From an uncultured Selenomonadaceae bacterium (GTDB taxonomy: Bacteria; Bacillota; Negativicutes; Selenomonadales; Selenomonadaceae): DNA of 10,585 bases. Position 1 is the stretch's first letter, and each line of letters begins with the position of its first letter. The stretch is from the NCBI GenBank assembly GCA_905236785.1, contig CAJOQC010000037.1, positions 1 through 10,585 of the forward strand. Direction: 5' to 3'. Positions 1-6,746 of the stretch are shown here, in pieces. Under the pieces are notes generated by a model. That model worked only from the letters and a program-made list of their open reading frames with translations, had not been told where the DNA came from and searched no databases. The position numbers and the translations under genes are program-made.

Positions 1-66
1 ATACCCGCGCAAGCGTGGGCAGATCAGTATAAGTTTCGTATTATGACGAAAATACGCCGTAATTAG
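1..66 (+). other. Possible C-terminal tail of an upstream gene
   Basis: The frame beginning at base 1 stays open for 21 codons and stops at TAG 64-66. The translated tail is polar and basic, ending in KIRRN. Nothing in it is recognisable and 21 codons prove little, so this is only a candidate for the end of a gene lying mostly outside the window. A small inverted repeat (CCCGCGC/GCGTGGG, about 4-18) falls inside it and lacks a T-tract, so it is not a convincing terminator. Confidence 0.2.
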
Positions 67-89
67 GCGAACAACAAAGGACTATTTGT

Positions 90-231
90 GGTAACCTCTA
101 AAAACCCCTCCGTCAGCCCTGCGGGCTGCCACCTCCCCTTTCAGGGGAGGCTTAAAATCAGCCCTCATCTTAGAGGAGGGTGTCGGCGAAGCCGACGGGA
201 GGAGATATAAAGTGGGTTTTTAGAGATGCCC
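90..231. repeat. Palindromic MITE-like repeat, copy 1
   Basis: This non-coding element of about 142 bp is bounded by terminal inverted repeats CTCTAAAAACCC (96-107) and GGGTTTTTAGAG (214-225). Inside are four consecutive hairpins: CAGCCC-TGC-GGGCTG, CCTCCCC-TTTCA-GGGGAGG, CCCTC...GAGGG and GTCGGC-GAA-GCCGAC. It belongs to the same family as the elements at 849-953 and 10354-10498. The pentamer TTGTG occurs on both flanks (86-90 and 232-236) and could be a target-site duplication. It has no coding capacity, so if mobile it would be non-autonomous. It lies just upstream of the ctsR promoter, and its more GC-rich sequence contrasts with the AT-rich DNA after it. Confidence 0.85.
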
Positions 232-292
232 TTGTGTTTACACAAAACTATTGACACAACCGTGCTTCTTATAAATAAATTTACAATTCCTC

Positions 293-321
293 TTGCATAA
301 TATCAAAAAGTCAAATATAAT
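293..321 (+). promoter_or_regulatory. Sigma-A promoter of the ctsR operon
   Basis: A -35 box TTGCAT (293-298) is separated by exactly 17 bp from a perfect -10 box TATAAT (316-321), which predicts a start near 328. The spacer is filled by a CtsR-like heptad pair and a second pair lies just past the predicted start, as expected for a repressed promoter. A consensus TTGACA at 251-256 could mark a second upstream promoter, but its best -10 candidates (TAAATA at 272, AATAAA at 274) are weak. Confidence 0.75.
301..315 (+). promoter_or_regulatory. Candidate CtsR operator 1
   Basis: TATCAAA, one base, then AGTCAAA: two direct heptads resembling the CtsR half-site RGTCAAA. The pair occupies the 17-bp spacer between the -35 and -10 boxes, so bound repressor would block RNA polymerase. 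The heptads repeat every 8 bp, while the classic CtsR operator (RGTCAAA-NAN-RGTCAAA) repeats every 10 bp. The first heptad departs from consensus at its first two bases. Confidence 0.55.
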
Positions 322-331
322 TATTGCCAAA

Positions 332-346
332 AGTCAAATAGTCAAT
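332..346 (+). promoter_or_regulatory. Candidate CtsR operator 2
   Basis: AGTCAAA, one base, then AGTCAAT: a better pair of CtsR half-sites than operator 1, again with an 8-bp period. It lies directly after the predicted transcription start, about 30 bp before the ctsR start codon. Both pairs share the same strand, orientation and spacing, which argues against chance and for autoregulation by the CtsR encoded immediately downstream. Confidence 0.6.
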
Positions 347-374
347 ATTTAGCCTATACGATGAAGGTGAAATT

Positions 375-824
375 ATGAATGTTGCAGACTTAATCGAAGA
401 GTATATTTTGCGACAACTGTCCGAGCAACAGGACGGAAAAGTGGAACTTAAACGCACAGATATTGCCGACAAAATTTCTTGCGCCCCGTCGCAGATAAGT
501 TATGTTTTATCCACTCGCTTTACCCATGACAAGGGGTTTGCTGTGGAGTCGCGGCGCGGTTTGGGCGGATATATCCGCATTGAAGTTATTTCCGTAAAAA
601 ACATGGTCTATCAAGACATTTTGGAAAAAGTAAACGAAAAGACAACTTTTGCCGAAATACAGTCTTATGCACGTTACCTGTTACAACATCAGATGATAAC
701 GAATCGCGAGGCGGCCTTGATGATGCAAACAATTTCGGCTTTTTATCGTTCAAATTCCATAAACGATGCCGAACGGGTACGGCTCATAAAGTCAATGTTT
801 TTGACCTTGGAAAACTTTTCTTGA
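375..824 (+). CDS. ctsR: Transcriptional repressor CtsR
   Basis: CtsR is the class III heat-shock repressor of Bacillota. It binds RGTCAAA direct repeats upstream of clp genes and lets go on heat or protein stress. The 149-residue length is typical. Residues 1-70 form the winged helix-turn-helix domain, with the recognition segment at IADKISCAPSQISYVLSTRF (30-49) and the wing at SRRGLGGYIRI (59-69). Residues about 76-149 match the helical C-terminal dimerisation domain (MITNREAALMMQ). ATG 375 is preceded by AAGGTG at 364-369. In B. subtilis CtsR (from memory) the wing carries four consecutive glycines and acts as the heat sensor; here the second is Leu63. Arg61, matching the DNA-contacting arginine targeted by McsB, is kept. 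The gene heads the operon and should repress it through the heptads at 301-346. Confidence 0.97.
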   Translation: MNVADLIEEYILRQLSEQQDGKVELKRTDIADKISCAPSQISYVLSTRFTHDKGFAVESRRGLGGYIRIEVISVKNMVYQDILEKVNEKTTFAEIQSYARYLLQHQMITNREAALMMQTISAFYRSNSINDAERVRLIKSMFLTLENFS

Positions 825-848
825 CTTTGCAAAAATATAGAAAAAAAA

Positions 849-953
849 CAACATCTAAAAATTCTTTCCGTCAGCCCTGCGGGCTGCCACTTCCTTCGGG
901 GGGGCGGCTACGCCGACGGGAGGAGGTATAAAAGCGAGTTTTTGGCGATGCCC
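849..953. repeat. Palindromic MITE-like repeat, copy 2 (short form)
   Basis: A shorter, about 105-bp member of the family also found at 90-231 and 10354-10498. It keeps the CAGCCC-TGC-GGGCTG hairpin (872-886), the GCCGACGGGAGGAGGTATAAA block (912-932) and the ending GATGCCC (947-953). It lacks the central CCTCCCC...GGGGAGG and CCCTC...GAGGG hairpins. Its ends are more diverged (ATCTAAAAATTC against GAGTTTTTGGCGAT). It sits inside the operon between ctsR and clpC, where mcsA and mcsB are normally found. As transcribed RNA it would fold into hairpins between the two coding regions. With no T-tract after the stems, it is not an obvious terminator. Confidence 0.75.
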
Positions 954-1004
954 GCTTTTTAACGGTGAGTAGTATAAAAAGTCTGCAAGAAGAGAGGAAA
1001 AAAT

Positions 1005-3638
1005 ATGCTTTGCGAAGAATGTGGCAAAAACGAAGCGCATGTACATATAGTTCAAGTGGGGCCGGACGGAAGGATTGAAAAAAATCTTTGCGAAGAGTGC
1101 GCTCTTCGTTACAGCGGGTCTATGTTCGGTGCGCCCAAAAAACAAAAATCAGCACGGGGGCGTTTTACTTCCACAGCCATAAAAGCCATCGAATTTGCCC
1201 AAAAACAAGCTAAATCGGAAGGGCTCAGTCATATCGGCACAGGGCATTTGCTTGTTGGCATGGCTCATGAAGAAAATTCTGTGGCCGCCAAAGCAATGAA
1301 CGTCGTCGGCATAAACTACGAAACCTTGGACGAATTGTTAAAAACCATGGCTAACGACGAAGAAAATTTCCGCGCCAATAACCCATATTACACGCCCACG
1401 GCCAAACGGGTAATGGAAATGAGTGCTTTTGAGGCGCAAGAATTGGAGCAGGAGTACATCGGCACGGAACACATTCTTCTAAGTATGCTAAACGAAACAG
1501 ACTGCACCGGGGTTGCCGCTCTTTCTGCCCTTGGCACGGACAACGTAGAAATGCGTGAAATTGTTCTGCAAATGCTCCGCGGCAATGTCGAGCCGCCGAG
1601 TCCATGGGAAGAGAACCACACAAAAACGCCTTATTTGGACGATTTTGGCCGCGACCTCATGCAACTTGCCAAAGACGGAAAGATTGACCCAATAATCGGC
1701 AGGGATAAAGAAATAGAGAGAGTGGTGCAGATTTTATCCCGCCGCACAAAAAACAACCCGGTGTTAATCGGCGAGCCGGGCGTCGGCAAAACCGCCATCG
1801 CCGAGGGCTTGGCTTGCCGTATTGCCGAAGGCACGGTCAGCTCGGTATTAAAGAAAAAACGAATAATTTCCTTGTCCATGGCAAATTTGGTGGCGGGAGC
1901 AAAATACCGCGGCGAATTTGAAGAACGACTAAAGGGCGTAATGGACGAAGTGCAGAATAACCGCGACATAATTCTTTTCATTGACGAACTGCATACACTT
2001 GTCGGCGCAGGCGCGGCAGAAGGGTCTTTGGATGCGGCAAATATAATGAAACCTGCCCTTTCGCGAGGGGAAATGCAAGTTATCGGCGCTACCACCCTTG
2101 ACGAATACAAAAAACATTTTGAAAAGGATACGGCACTCTCGCGACGTTTTCAAACCGTCAACGTGGAAGAAGCTACCCCCGACGAAGCAGTGGAGATTTT
2201 GCGCGGGCTAAAGGAAAAATACGAAATTTTTCACAATGCTCAAATTGAAGACGAGGCGGTGGAGGCGGCGGTGAGGCTTTCCCATCGTTATATTCGCGAT
2301 CGTTATTTGCCGGATAAGGCAATCGATCTTATGGACGAGGCGGCGGCCAAAGTAAAAACAAGAAGTTTTGGACGCGCCGCAACCCGTAAAATCGACAATC
2401 TTGAGGAAGAAGTAAGCCGCCTAAGCTACGAAAAACGCCGCGCCATTGCCGCTCAAGAATACGAAAAAGCGGCCAAACTTCGGGACGAAGAAATACAAGC
2501 CAAAAAAGAACTGCAACAACTGCAAAGCGAAACGGCCGAAACAAACAATCGCGTTGTTGTTACCTCCGGCGACGTGGCGGACGTGACCGCCGCTTGGACG
2601 GGTATACCCGTTCGGGAAATAGCCGCCAAGGAATCTGATCGCCTTCTTAACATGGAGAAAAATCTCATGCGACGGGTCGTCGGGCAAGACGAAGCCGTGG
2701 CCGCTCTTTGCAAATCCATTCGACGGGCGCGGGCGGGGTTAAAAGACCCCAAACGCCCAATAGGTTCATTCATGTTCTTGGGGCCGACGGGCGTCGGCAA
2801 AACGGAACTTGCCAAAGCCTTGGCTGAGAATCTTTTCGGCACTGAAGATGCAATTATTCGTTTTGACATGAGCGAATACATGGAAAAATATTCTGTGTCG
2901 CGTATGGTTGGCGCGCCGCCGGGATATGTCGGCTACGAAGAAGGGGGGCAACTTACAGATGCGGTTCGTCGCCGCCCCTATGCCGTTATTTTGCTCGACG
3001 AGATTGAAAAGGCAAGTGCCGACGTGTTTAATCTTTTGTTGCAAGTCTTGGACGACGGACATCTCACCGACGGCAAAGGGCGCAAGGTAGATTTTTGCAA
3101 TACGGTAATAATAATGACATCAAATATCGGCGCGAATTTCTTAAAAAACGACGACGAAGGAATAATGGGTTTTTCCACGATTAAAATACCGGAAGAAAAA
3201 CGCCGACTTATCGCGGAAAAAAACGTCATGCGGGAAGTGCGGCGGACGTTTAAGCCGGAGTTTTTGAACCGTATCGACGAAACCGTGGTATTTGGCTCAC
3301 TAAGCCGCCGCAATCTCACCAAGATACTTGATATTTTACTGCGACAGGTAAAGGCACGGCTTGACGAAAGCAACATAAACCTTGAAGTCAGCCCATCGGC
3401 CAAAAACTTCTTAATCGACAAGGGAACGGATGCAAATTACGGCGCAAGGCCATTGCGGCGCACGGTGGAAAAACTGTTAGAGGATGAACTGGCAACTCGT
3501 ATGTTGTCGCGTGAATTTAAGGCGGGAGATACCGTAAGCGTCAAAAAATCCGGCGACACTTTGGAATTTACCAAGAAAAGCACACCGAAAGTTGTCAAGA
3601 AAAACAGCAACGCAACAAAGGCAACGACGCGGGTGTGA
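1005..3638 (+). CDS. clpC: McsA-type zinc finger fused to ClpC AAA+ unfoldase
   Basis: ClpC is a cytoplasmic Hsp100 unfoldase that feeds proteins to ClpP. The 877 residues are longer than usual (about 810-820) because of an N-terminal extension. Residues 1-36 carry Cys3, Cys6, Cys29 and Cys32 in the spacing and context of the first zinc finger of McsA. Two Clp_N repeats follow (about 54-115 and 128-191). AAA+ domain 1 has Walker A GEPGVGKT (256-263), pore loop KYRG (300-303) and Walker B Asp327-Glu328. The middle domain with its UVR-like coiled coil spans about 460-508. Domain 2 has Walker A GPTGVGKT (593-600), Asp665-Glu666 and a ClpP-docking loop MGF (721-723). In the first Clp_N repeat the phosphoarginine-docking Glu is Gly80; in the second, Glu155 is kept. 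ATG 1005 follows AGAGAGG (991-997). An inner ATG at 1122 (MFG, resembling ordinary ClpC starts) has only a poor binding site. Stop and radA start are 2 bases apart. Confidence 0.97.
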   Translation: MLCEECGKNEAHVHIVQVGPDGRIEKNLCEECALRYSGSMFGAPKKQKSARGRFTSTAIKAIEFAQKQAKSEGLSHIGTGHLLVGMAHEENSVAAKAMNVVGINYETLDELLKTMANDEENFRANNPYYTPTAKRVMEMSAFEAQELEQEYIGTEHILLSMLNETDCTGVAALSALGTDNVEMREIVLQMLRGNVEPPSPWEENHTKTPYLDDFGRDLMQLAKDGKIDPIIGRDKEIERVVQILSRRTKNNPVLIGEPGVGKTAIAEGLACRIAEGTVSSVLKKKRIISLSMANLVAGAKYRGEFEERLKGVMDEVQNNRDIILFIDELHTLVGAGAAEGSLDAANIMKPALSRGEMQVIGATTLDEYKKHFEKDTALSRRFQTVNVEEATPDEAVEILRGLKEKYEIFHNAQIEDEAVEAAVRLSHRYIRDRYLPDKAIDLMDEAAAKVKTRSFGRAATRKIDNLEEEVSRLSYEKRRAIAAQEYEKAAKLRDEEIQAKKELQQLQSETAETNNRVVVTSGDVADVTAAWTGIPVREIAAKESDRLLNMEKNLMRRVVGQDEAVAALCKSIRRARAGLKDPKRPIGSFMFLGPTGVGKTELAKALAENLFGTEDAIIRFDMSEYMEKYSVSRMVGAPPGYVGYEEGGQLTDAVRRRPYAVILLDEIEKASADVFNLLLQVLDDGHLTDGKGRKVDFCNTVIIMTSNIGANFLKNDDEGIMGFSTIKIPEEKRRLIAEKNVMREVRRTFKPEFLNRIDETVVFGSLSRRNLTKILDILLRQVKARLDESNINLEVSPSAKNFLIDKGTDANYGARPLRRTVEKLLEDELATRMLSREFKAGDTVSVKKSGDTLEFTKKSTPKVVKKNSNATKATTRV

Positions 3639-3640
3639 TT

Positions 3641-5020
3641 ATGCCGAAGAAGAAAAAAACCGTTTTTGTATGTTCCGTTTGCGGGCATGAGTCGATAAAA
3701 TGGACGGGCAAATGTTTCGGTTGCGGCGCATGGAACACTATGACGGAAGAATTTGCCATCGAGGAAAAAGATCAGCAGACAGAACGGCGCGGTCTAAACA
3801 CGGCGAGCCGCCCCATGCCGATTACCGAGATCGGCGCGGAGGTGTTGCCGCGCTATTCTACTGCTTCCGCCGAATTTGACCGGGTTTTGGGCGGCGGCAT
3901 CGTCACCGATTCCATGGTACTCATCGTAGGAGATCCGGGCGTGGGTAAGTCAAGCCTTACATTAAAAACCTGCGCCAATTTGGCGGCAACGGGCAAAAAA
4001 ATTCTTTATGTCACCGGGGAAGAAAGCGTGGGGCAAATACGCATGCGCGCCGAACGGCTCAATGCTCTTCATGAAAACTTAACGGTGGTAAGCGAAACTA
4101 ATTTAACCAACATAGAAACCCACATAAAAAACATCAGGCCAAGTTTGACGGTTATTGATTCCGTACAGACAATGTATCGCCCGGAGCTAGAAAGCGCGGC
4201 GGGCAGCGTTTCACAAGTGCGCGAATGTGCGGCGGAGATTTTGCGTATAATTAAATCAATGGGCATAGCCGCCTTTGTCATAGGTCACGTCACCAAAGAC
4301 GGCACGCTGGCTGGGCCGCGAATATTGGAGCATATTGTTGATACGGTGCTGTATTTTGAAGGAGAGCGTACCTCAGACTACAGAGTGCTAAAGGCGGTGA
4401 AAAATCGTTTTGGCAACACCAACGAACTGGGCATATTTGAAATGCGGGATACGGGGCTTGTCGATGTTCCCGACGCGTCGCGGCTTTTTCTGTCCGACGT
4501 GGGCAACAGAGCGGGGACTGTGATTATCCCCGTCATGGAAGGAACGCGGGCATTGTTGGTGGAGCTTCAGTCTTTGGTTGCCCCTACGCCATACGTTCCG
4601 CCGCATCGCGTAAGCGACGTAATCGACATTAAACGGCTTCAACTTTTGCTTGCCGTATTGGAGCGACGGGTGCATTTGTCGGGGTTGGGCGCGTGCGATA
4701 TTTTTGTCAAAGCGGCGGGAGGAATGAAAATTGACGAGCCTGCCGCCGACCTTGGAATTTGCATGGCAATGGCTTCAAGTTTTGCAAATCGCAAACCTTG
4801 GGAAAAGACAATCGTGTTCGGCGAAGTCGGCCTATCCGGCGATGTTCGCCCCGTGGCGCGGGCGGAACTTCGGCTAAACGAGGCTAAACGCTTGGGCTTT
4901 GCTCGCGCCGTTATAGCCAAAAAAAATTATCTGCAATTAAAAGACAGGTATAGCGGAATCGAAATTTATGGAGTGGCGTCCGTGAGCGAGGCGTTGAAAC
5001 TTGTACTGCCAAAGGTTTAA
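3641..5020 (+). CDS. radA: DNA repair protein RadA (Sms)
   Basis: RadA is a RecA-like ATPase and helicase that helps process recombination intermediates and stalled forks in the cytoplasm. The 459 residues match the family. Numbering from ATG 3641, a C4 zinc finger has Cys11, Cys14, Cys25 and Cys28. Walker A is GDPGVGKS (97-104), Walker B is VIDSVQT (171-177), and the family signature KNRFG is at 254-258. Residues from about 285 to the end form the Lon-protease-like domain (LGICMAMASS, FGEVGLSGDVRPVARAELRL). The start at 3641 gives the usual short basic leader before the finger. A GTG at 3635 overlapping the clpC stop would add two residues and cannot be excluded. No strong binding site is visible, so translational coupling to clpC is likely. 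The clpC-radA adjacency is typical of Bacillota. Confidence 0.97.
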   Translation: MPKKKKTVFVCSVCGHESIKWTGKCFGCGAWNTMTEEFAIEEKDQQTERRGLNTASRPMPITEIGAEVLPRYSTASAEFDRVLGGGIVTDSMVLIVGDPGVGKSSLTLKTCANLAATGKKILYVTGEESVGQIRMRAERLNALHENLTVVSETNLTNIETHIKNIRPSLTVIDSVQTMYRPELESAAGSVSQVRECAAEILRIIKSMGIAAFVIGHVTKDGTLAGPRILEHIVDTVLYFEGERTSDYRVLKAVKNRFGNTNELGIFEMRDTGLVDVPDASRLFLSDVGNRAGTVIIPVMEGTRALLVELQSLVAPTPYVPPHRVSDVIDIKRLQLLLAVLERRVHLSGLGACDIFVKAAGGMKIDEPAADLGICMAMASSFANRKPWEKTIVFGEVGLSGDVRPVARAELRLNEAKRLGFARAVIAKKNYLQLKDRYSGIEIYGVASVSEALKLVLPKV

Positions 5021-6746
5021 TAGTCATGTAAAATGCAAAAATGTCAAAGATTTTACTTGCGGATTGCGCTCGGCGGCGTTTTTGTCGATTGTGATTTTGT
5101 GCGTCGCAATTATTTTTGCGACGCATTTTTTCTTTTCGCCGCCTATTGGCGGAAAAATTATCGAGCCGGTTTACGAAACCGACGGCAAAATAATCCTTCT
5201 TCCTCTGGACAGCCGCCCGCCCTGCAAAAATGCCGTTATCGACCTTGGGCGCATGGCCGGTTATGATGTAATTGCGCCGCCGGCGGAACTTCTTGATTAT
5301 TATTCCTTGCCCGGGGAAACAGATAAATGTGCCGAATGGCTCTTTAAGAATGCTGTCGGGGCTAAGGCCGCCATAATTTCCGCCGACCAACTTCTTTGCG
5401 GCGGATTGTTGGCGGCGCGAAGGACTGCGGTCACAGAGGATCAAATTACAGACATAACAAAATTTTTACGGGAATTTCGTCAAAAATATCCGCAGTTGCC
5501 CATTTATGTTTTCGGCATTTTGCCGCGGTTGCAGCCTCAAGACGAAATCGACGGCTATTACGAGCGGCGTTACATCGAAGAATATTCGCGCCTGTCGGGG
5601 CGAAAATATTTCGGCGCGGATTATGACGAAAATCGACTAAACGAATTGGAGCAAAAAATTTCTGCCGCCTCCATGAGCAAATATTTGGAAAAATTTTCCG
5701 CCAACGCCATGTTAAACCGCACCCTTGTAGAGCTTGCCCAAGAAGGGACAATTACTGAACTTGTCTTGGGTCAGGATGACGGCGAACCGTTCAGTATACC
5801 GAATATTGAGAAGGAAAAATTAAAAAAATATCTTGTTGACAATAAAATCGGCGAGGACAAAGTGTTTTTGACCCATGGCGCGGACGAAATAGCATACTCG
5901 CTGTTGGCGGCGATAAAATGTGCGGAATTGAAGGAAACTCCCAAGGTTTATCTAAAGTTTGCGGATAATTGCGCCGACAAAATAATGCCGTACATGGCCG
6001 TAAGTATGTCGGAAACATCCCACGAAAAAATCCGACTGTTGGGCGGCAAAATCATAAGCGACCCCACAAAGGCGGATTTTATACTATTTGTATCGGCGGT
6101 AAACAACAACGACGAAAGGGCAAAAAGCCGCGCCGACAGCGCAAGGTTTATCAAAAACGCCCTTGAAAGCGGCGAACAGGTTGCCCTTGTTGATTTAAGC
6201 GAACATTTTCGCCGCGACGAAACAATTTTGCCCCTTTTAACGGAACAAAACGCCGCCTTAAACGCGTTAATCGCCTACGGCGGCTGGAACACAGCCTCAA
6301 ATTCCGTAGGCACGACAACGGCTCAGGCAGCGGTTTTTGCCGCCATGAAAAAACGCGCCGACAATCGCGGGGAGCTGTTAAACCTTTATGCGAAGAACAT
6401 TCCCCTGTTGAACAATCGTTTTCTTGAAGATTCCTTTTACCTTAAACAGGTTATCGACGAGGTGAACAGCGCATTAAAAAAGACCGGCTATGTAAACACA
6501 GCCGATCTTGATTTAGAGCATAATTATCGTTTTGCCAATAATATGTTGCACCGGGGAATGAAACAACAAATTGATATTTTTCGCCGTTTGCCCGCTTTTT
6601 GCGGCAAATTTTCGGTAACTTCGCCCTTTGGCAAAATTTATCTTCGCGCCGACAATCTTAACGCCGACATAAGTTATCCATGGCCGCGTACCTTTGAAAT
6701 TTATCTTAGCAGTTCCGTCAATATATACGAAATGCCTTCCCCATAA
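5001..6746 (+). CDS. DUF4127 family protein with N-terminal membrane anchor
   Basis: This protein matches the DUF4127 family of Bacillota, for which I know no established function. Residues about 25-46 form one hydrophobic segment, a signal anchor or signal peptide, followed by an extracytoplasmic-looking domain. Recognisable family blocks are LPLDSRPPC (67-75), QDDGEP (258-263), THGADE (291-296) and GGWNTASNS (427-435). The many conserved acidic, Asn and His residues suggest an enzyme, but the reaction is unknown. The start is uncertain: TTG 5001 overlaps radA by 20 bases with a modest GAGG upstream, while TTG 5064 would give a compact anchor beginning MRSAAFLS. No ATG exists in frame before the hydrophobic segment. 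The overlap suggests cotranscription with radA. It takes the place where disA follows radA in B. subtilis. The last residues, MPSP, are encoded by the left arm of the terminator hairpin. Confidence 0.85.
   Translation: MYCQRFNSHVKCKNVKDFTCGLRSAAFLSIVILCVAIIFATHFFFSPPIGGKIIEPVYETDGKIILLPLDSRPPCKNAVIDLGRMAGYDVIAPPAELLDYYSLPGETDKCAEWLFKNAVGAKAAIISADQLLCGGLLAARRTAVTEDQITDITKFLREFRQKYPQLPIYVFGILPRLQPQDEIDGYYERRYIEEYSRLSGRKYFGADYDENRLNELEQKISAASMSKYLEKFSANAMLNRTLVELAQEGTITELVLGQDDGEPFSIPNIEKEKLKKYLVDNKIGEDKVFLTHGADEIAYSLLAAIKCAELKETPKVYLKFADNCADKIMPYMAVSMSETSHEKIRLLGGKIISDPTKADFILFVSAVNNNDERAKSRADSARFIKNALESGEQVALVDLSEHFRRDETILPLLTEQNAALNALIAYGGWNTASNSVGTTTAQAAVFAAMKKRADNRGELLNLYAKNIPLLNNRFLEDSFYLKQVIDEVNSALKKTGYVNTADLDLEHNYRFANNMLHRGMKQQIDIFRRLPAFCGKFSVTSPFGKIYLRADNLNADISYPWPRTFEIYLSSSVNIYEMPSP

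Noticed and set aside
4..18. CCCGCGC/GCGTGGG hairpin as a terminator of an upstream gene
   Set aside because: It needs a very short loop and a G-T pair, lies before the only candidate stop codon, and has no T-tract.
90..231. CRISPR array or tRNA-like interpretation of the hairpin-rich repeat
   Set aside because: The copies are dispersed over 10 kb rather than in tandem with spacers, and no cloverleaf or CCA end can be drawn.
784..833. TTGACC and TTGACTTT motifs at the 3' end of ctsR, resembling reversed CtsR half-sites
   Set aside because: They lie mostly inside the coding region, are about 20 bp apart rather than 8 or 10, and no promoter follows before clpC.
948..962. Tiny reading frame ATG...TAA (MPAF) after the AGGAGGT of repeat copy 2
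   Set aside because: Four codons, 20 bases from the ribosome-binding-like block, formed by the repeat's own GATGCCC ending; no sign of selection as a leader peptide.
2453..2881. Open reading frames of 70-160 codons on the minus strand across clpC
   Set aside because: They shadow a full-length, motif-complete clpC; their translations are Ser/Arg-rich artefacts without recognisable domains or ribosome binding sites.
5033..5266. 77-codon frame starting at ATG 5033 overlapping the DUF4127 start
   Set aside because: The DUF4127 frame carries the membrane anchor and conserved LPLDSRPP block through this stretch; the other frame has no recognisable content.
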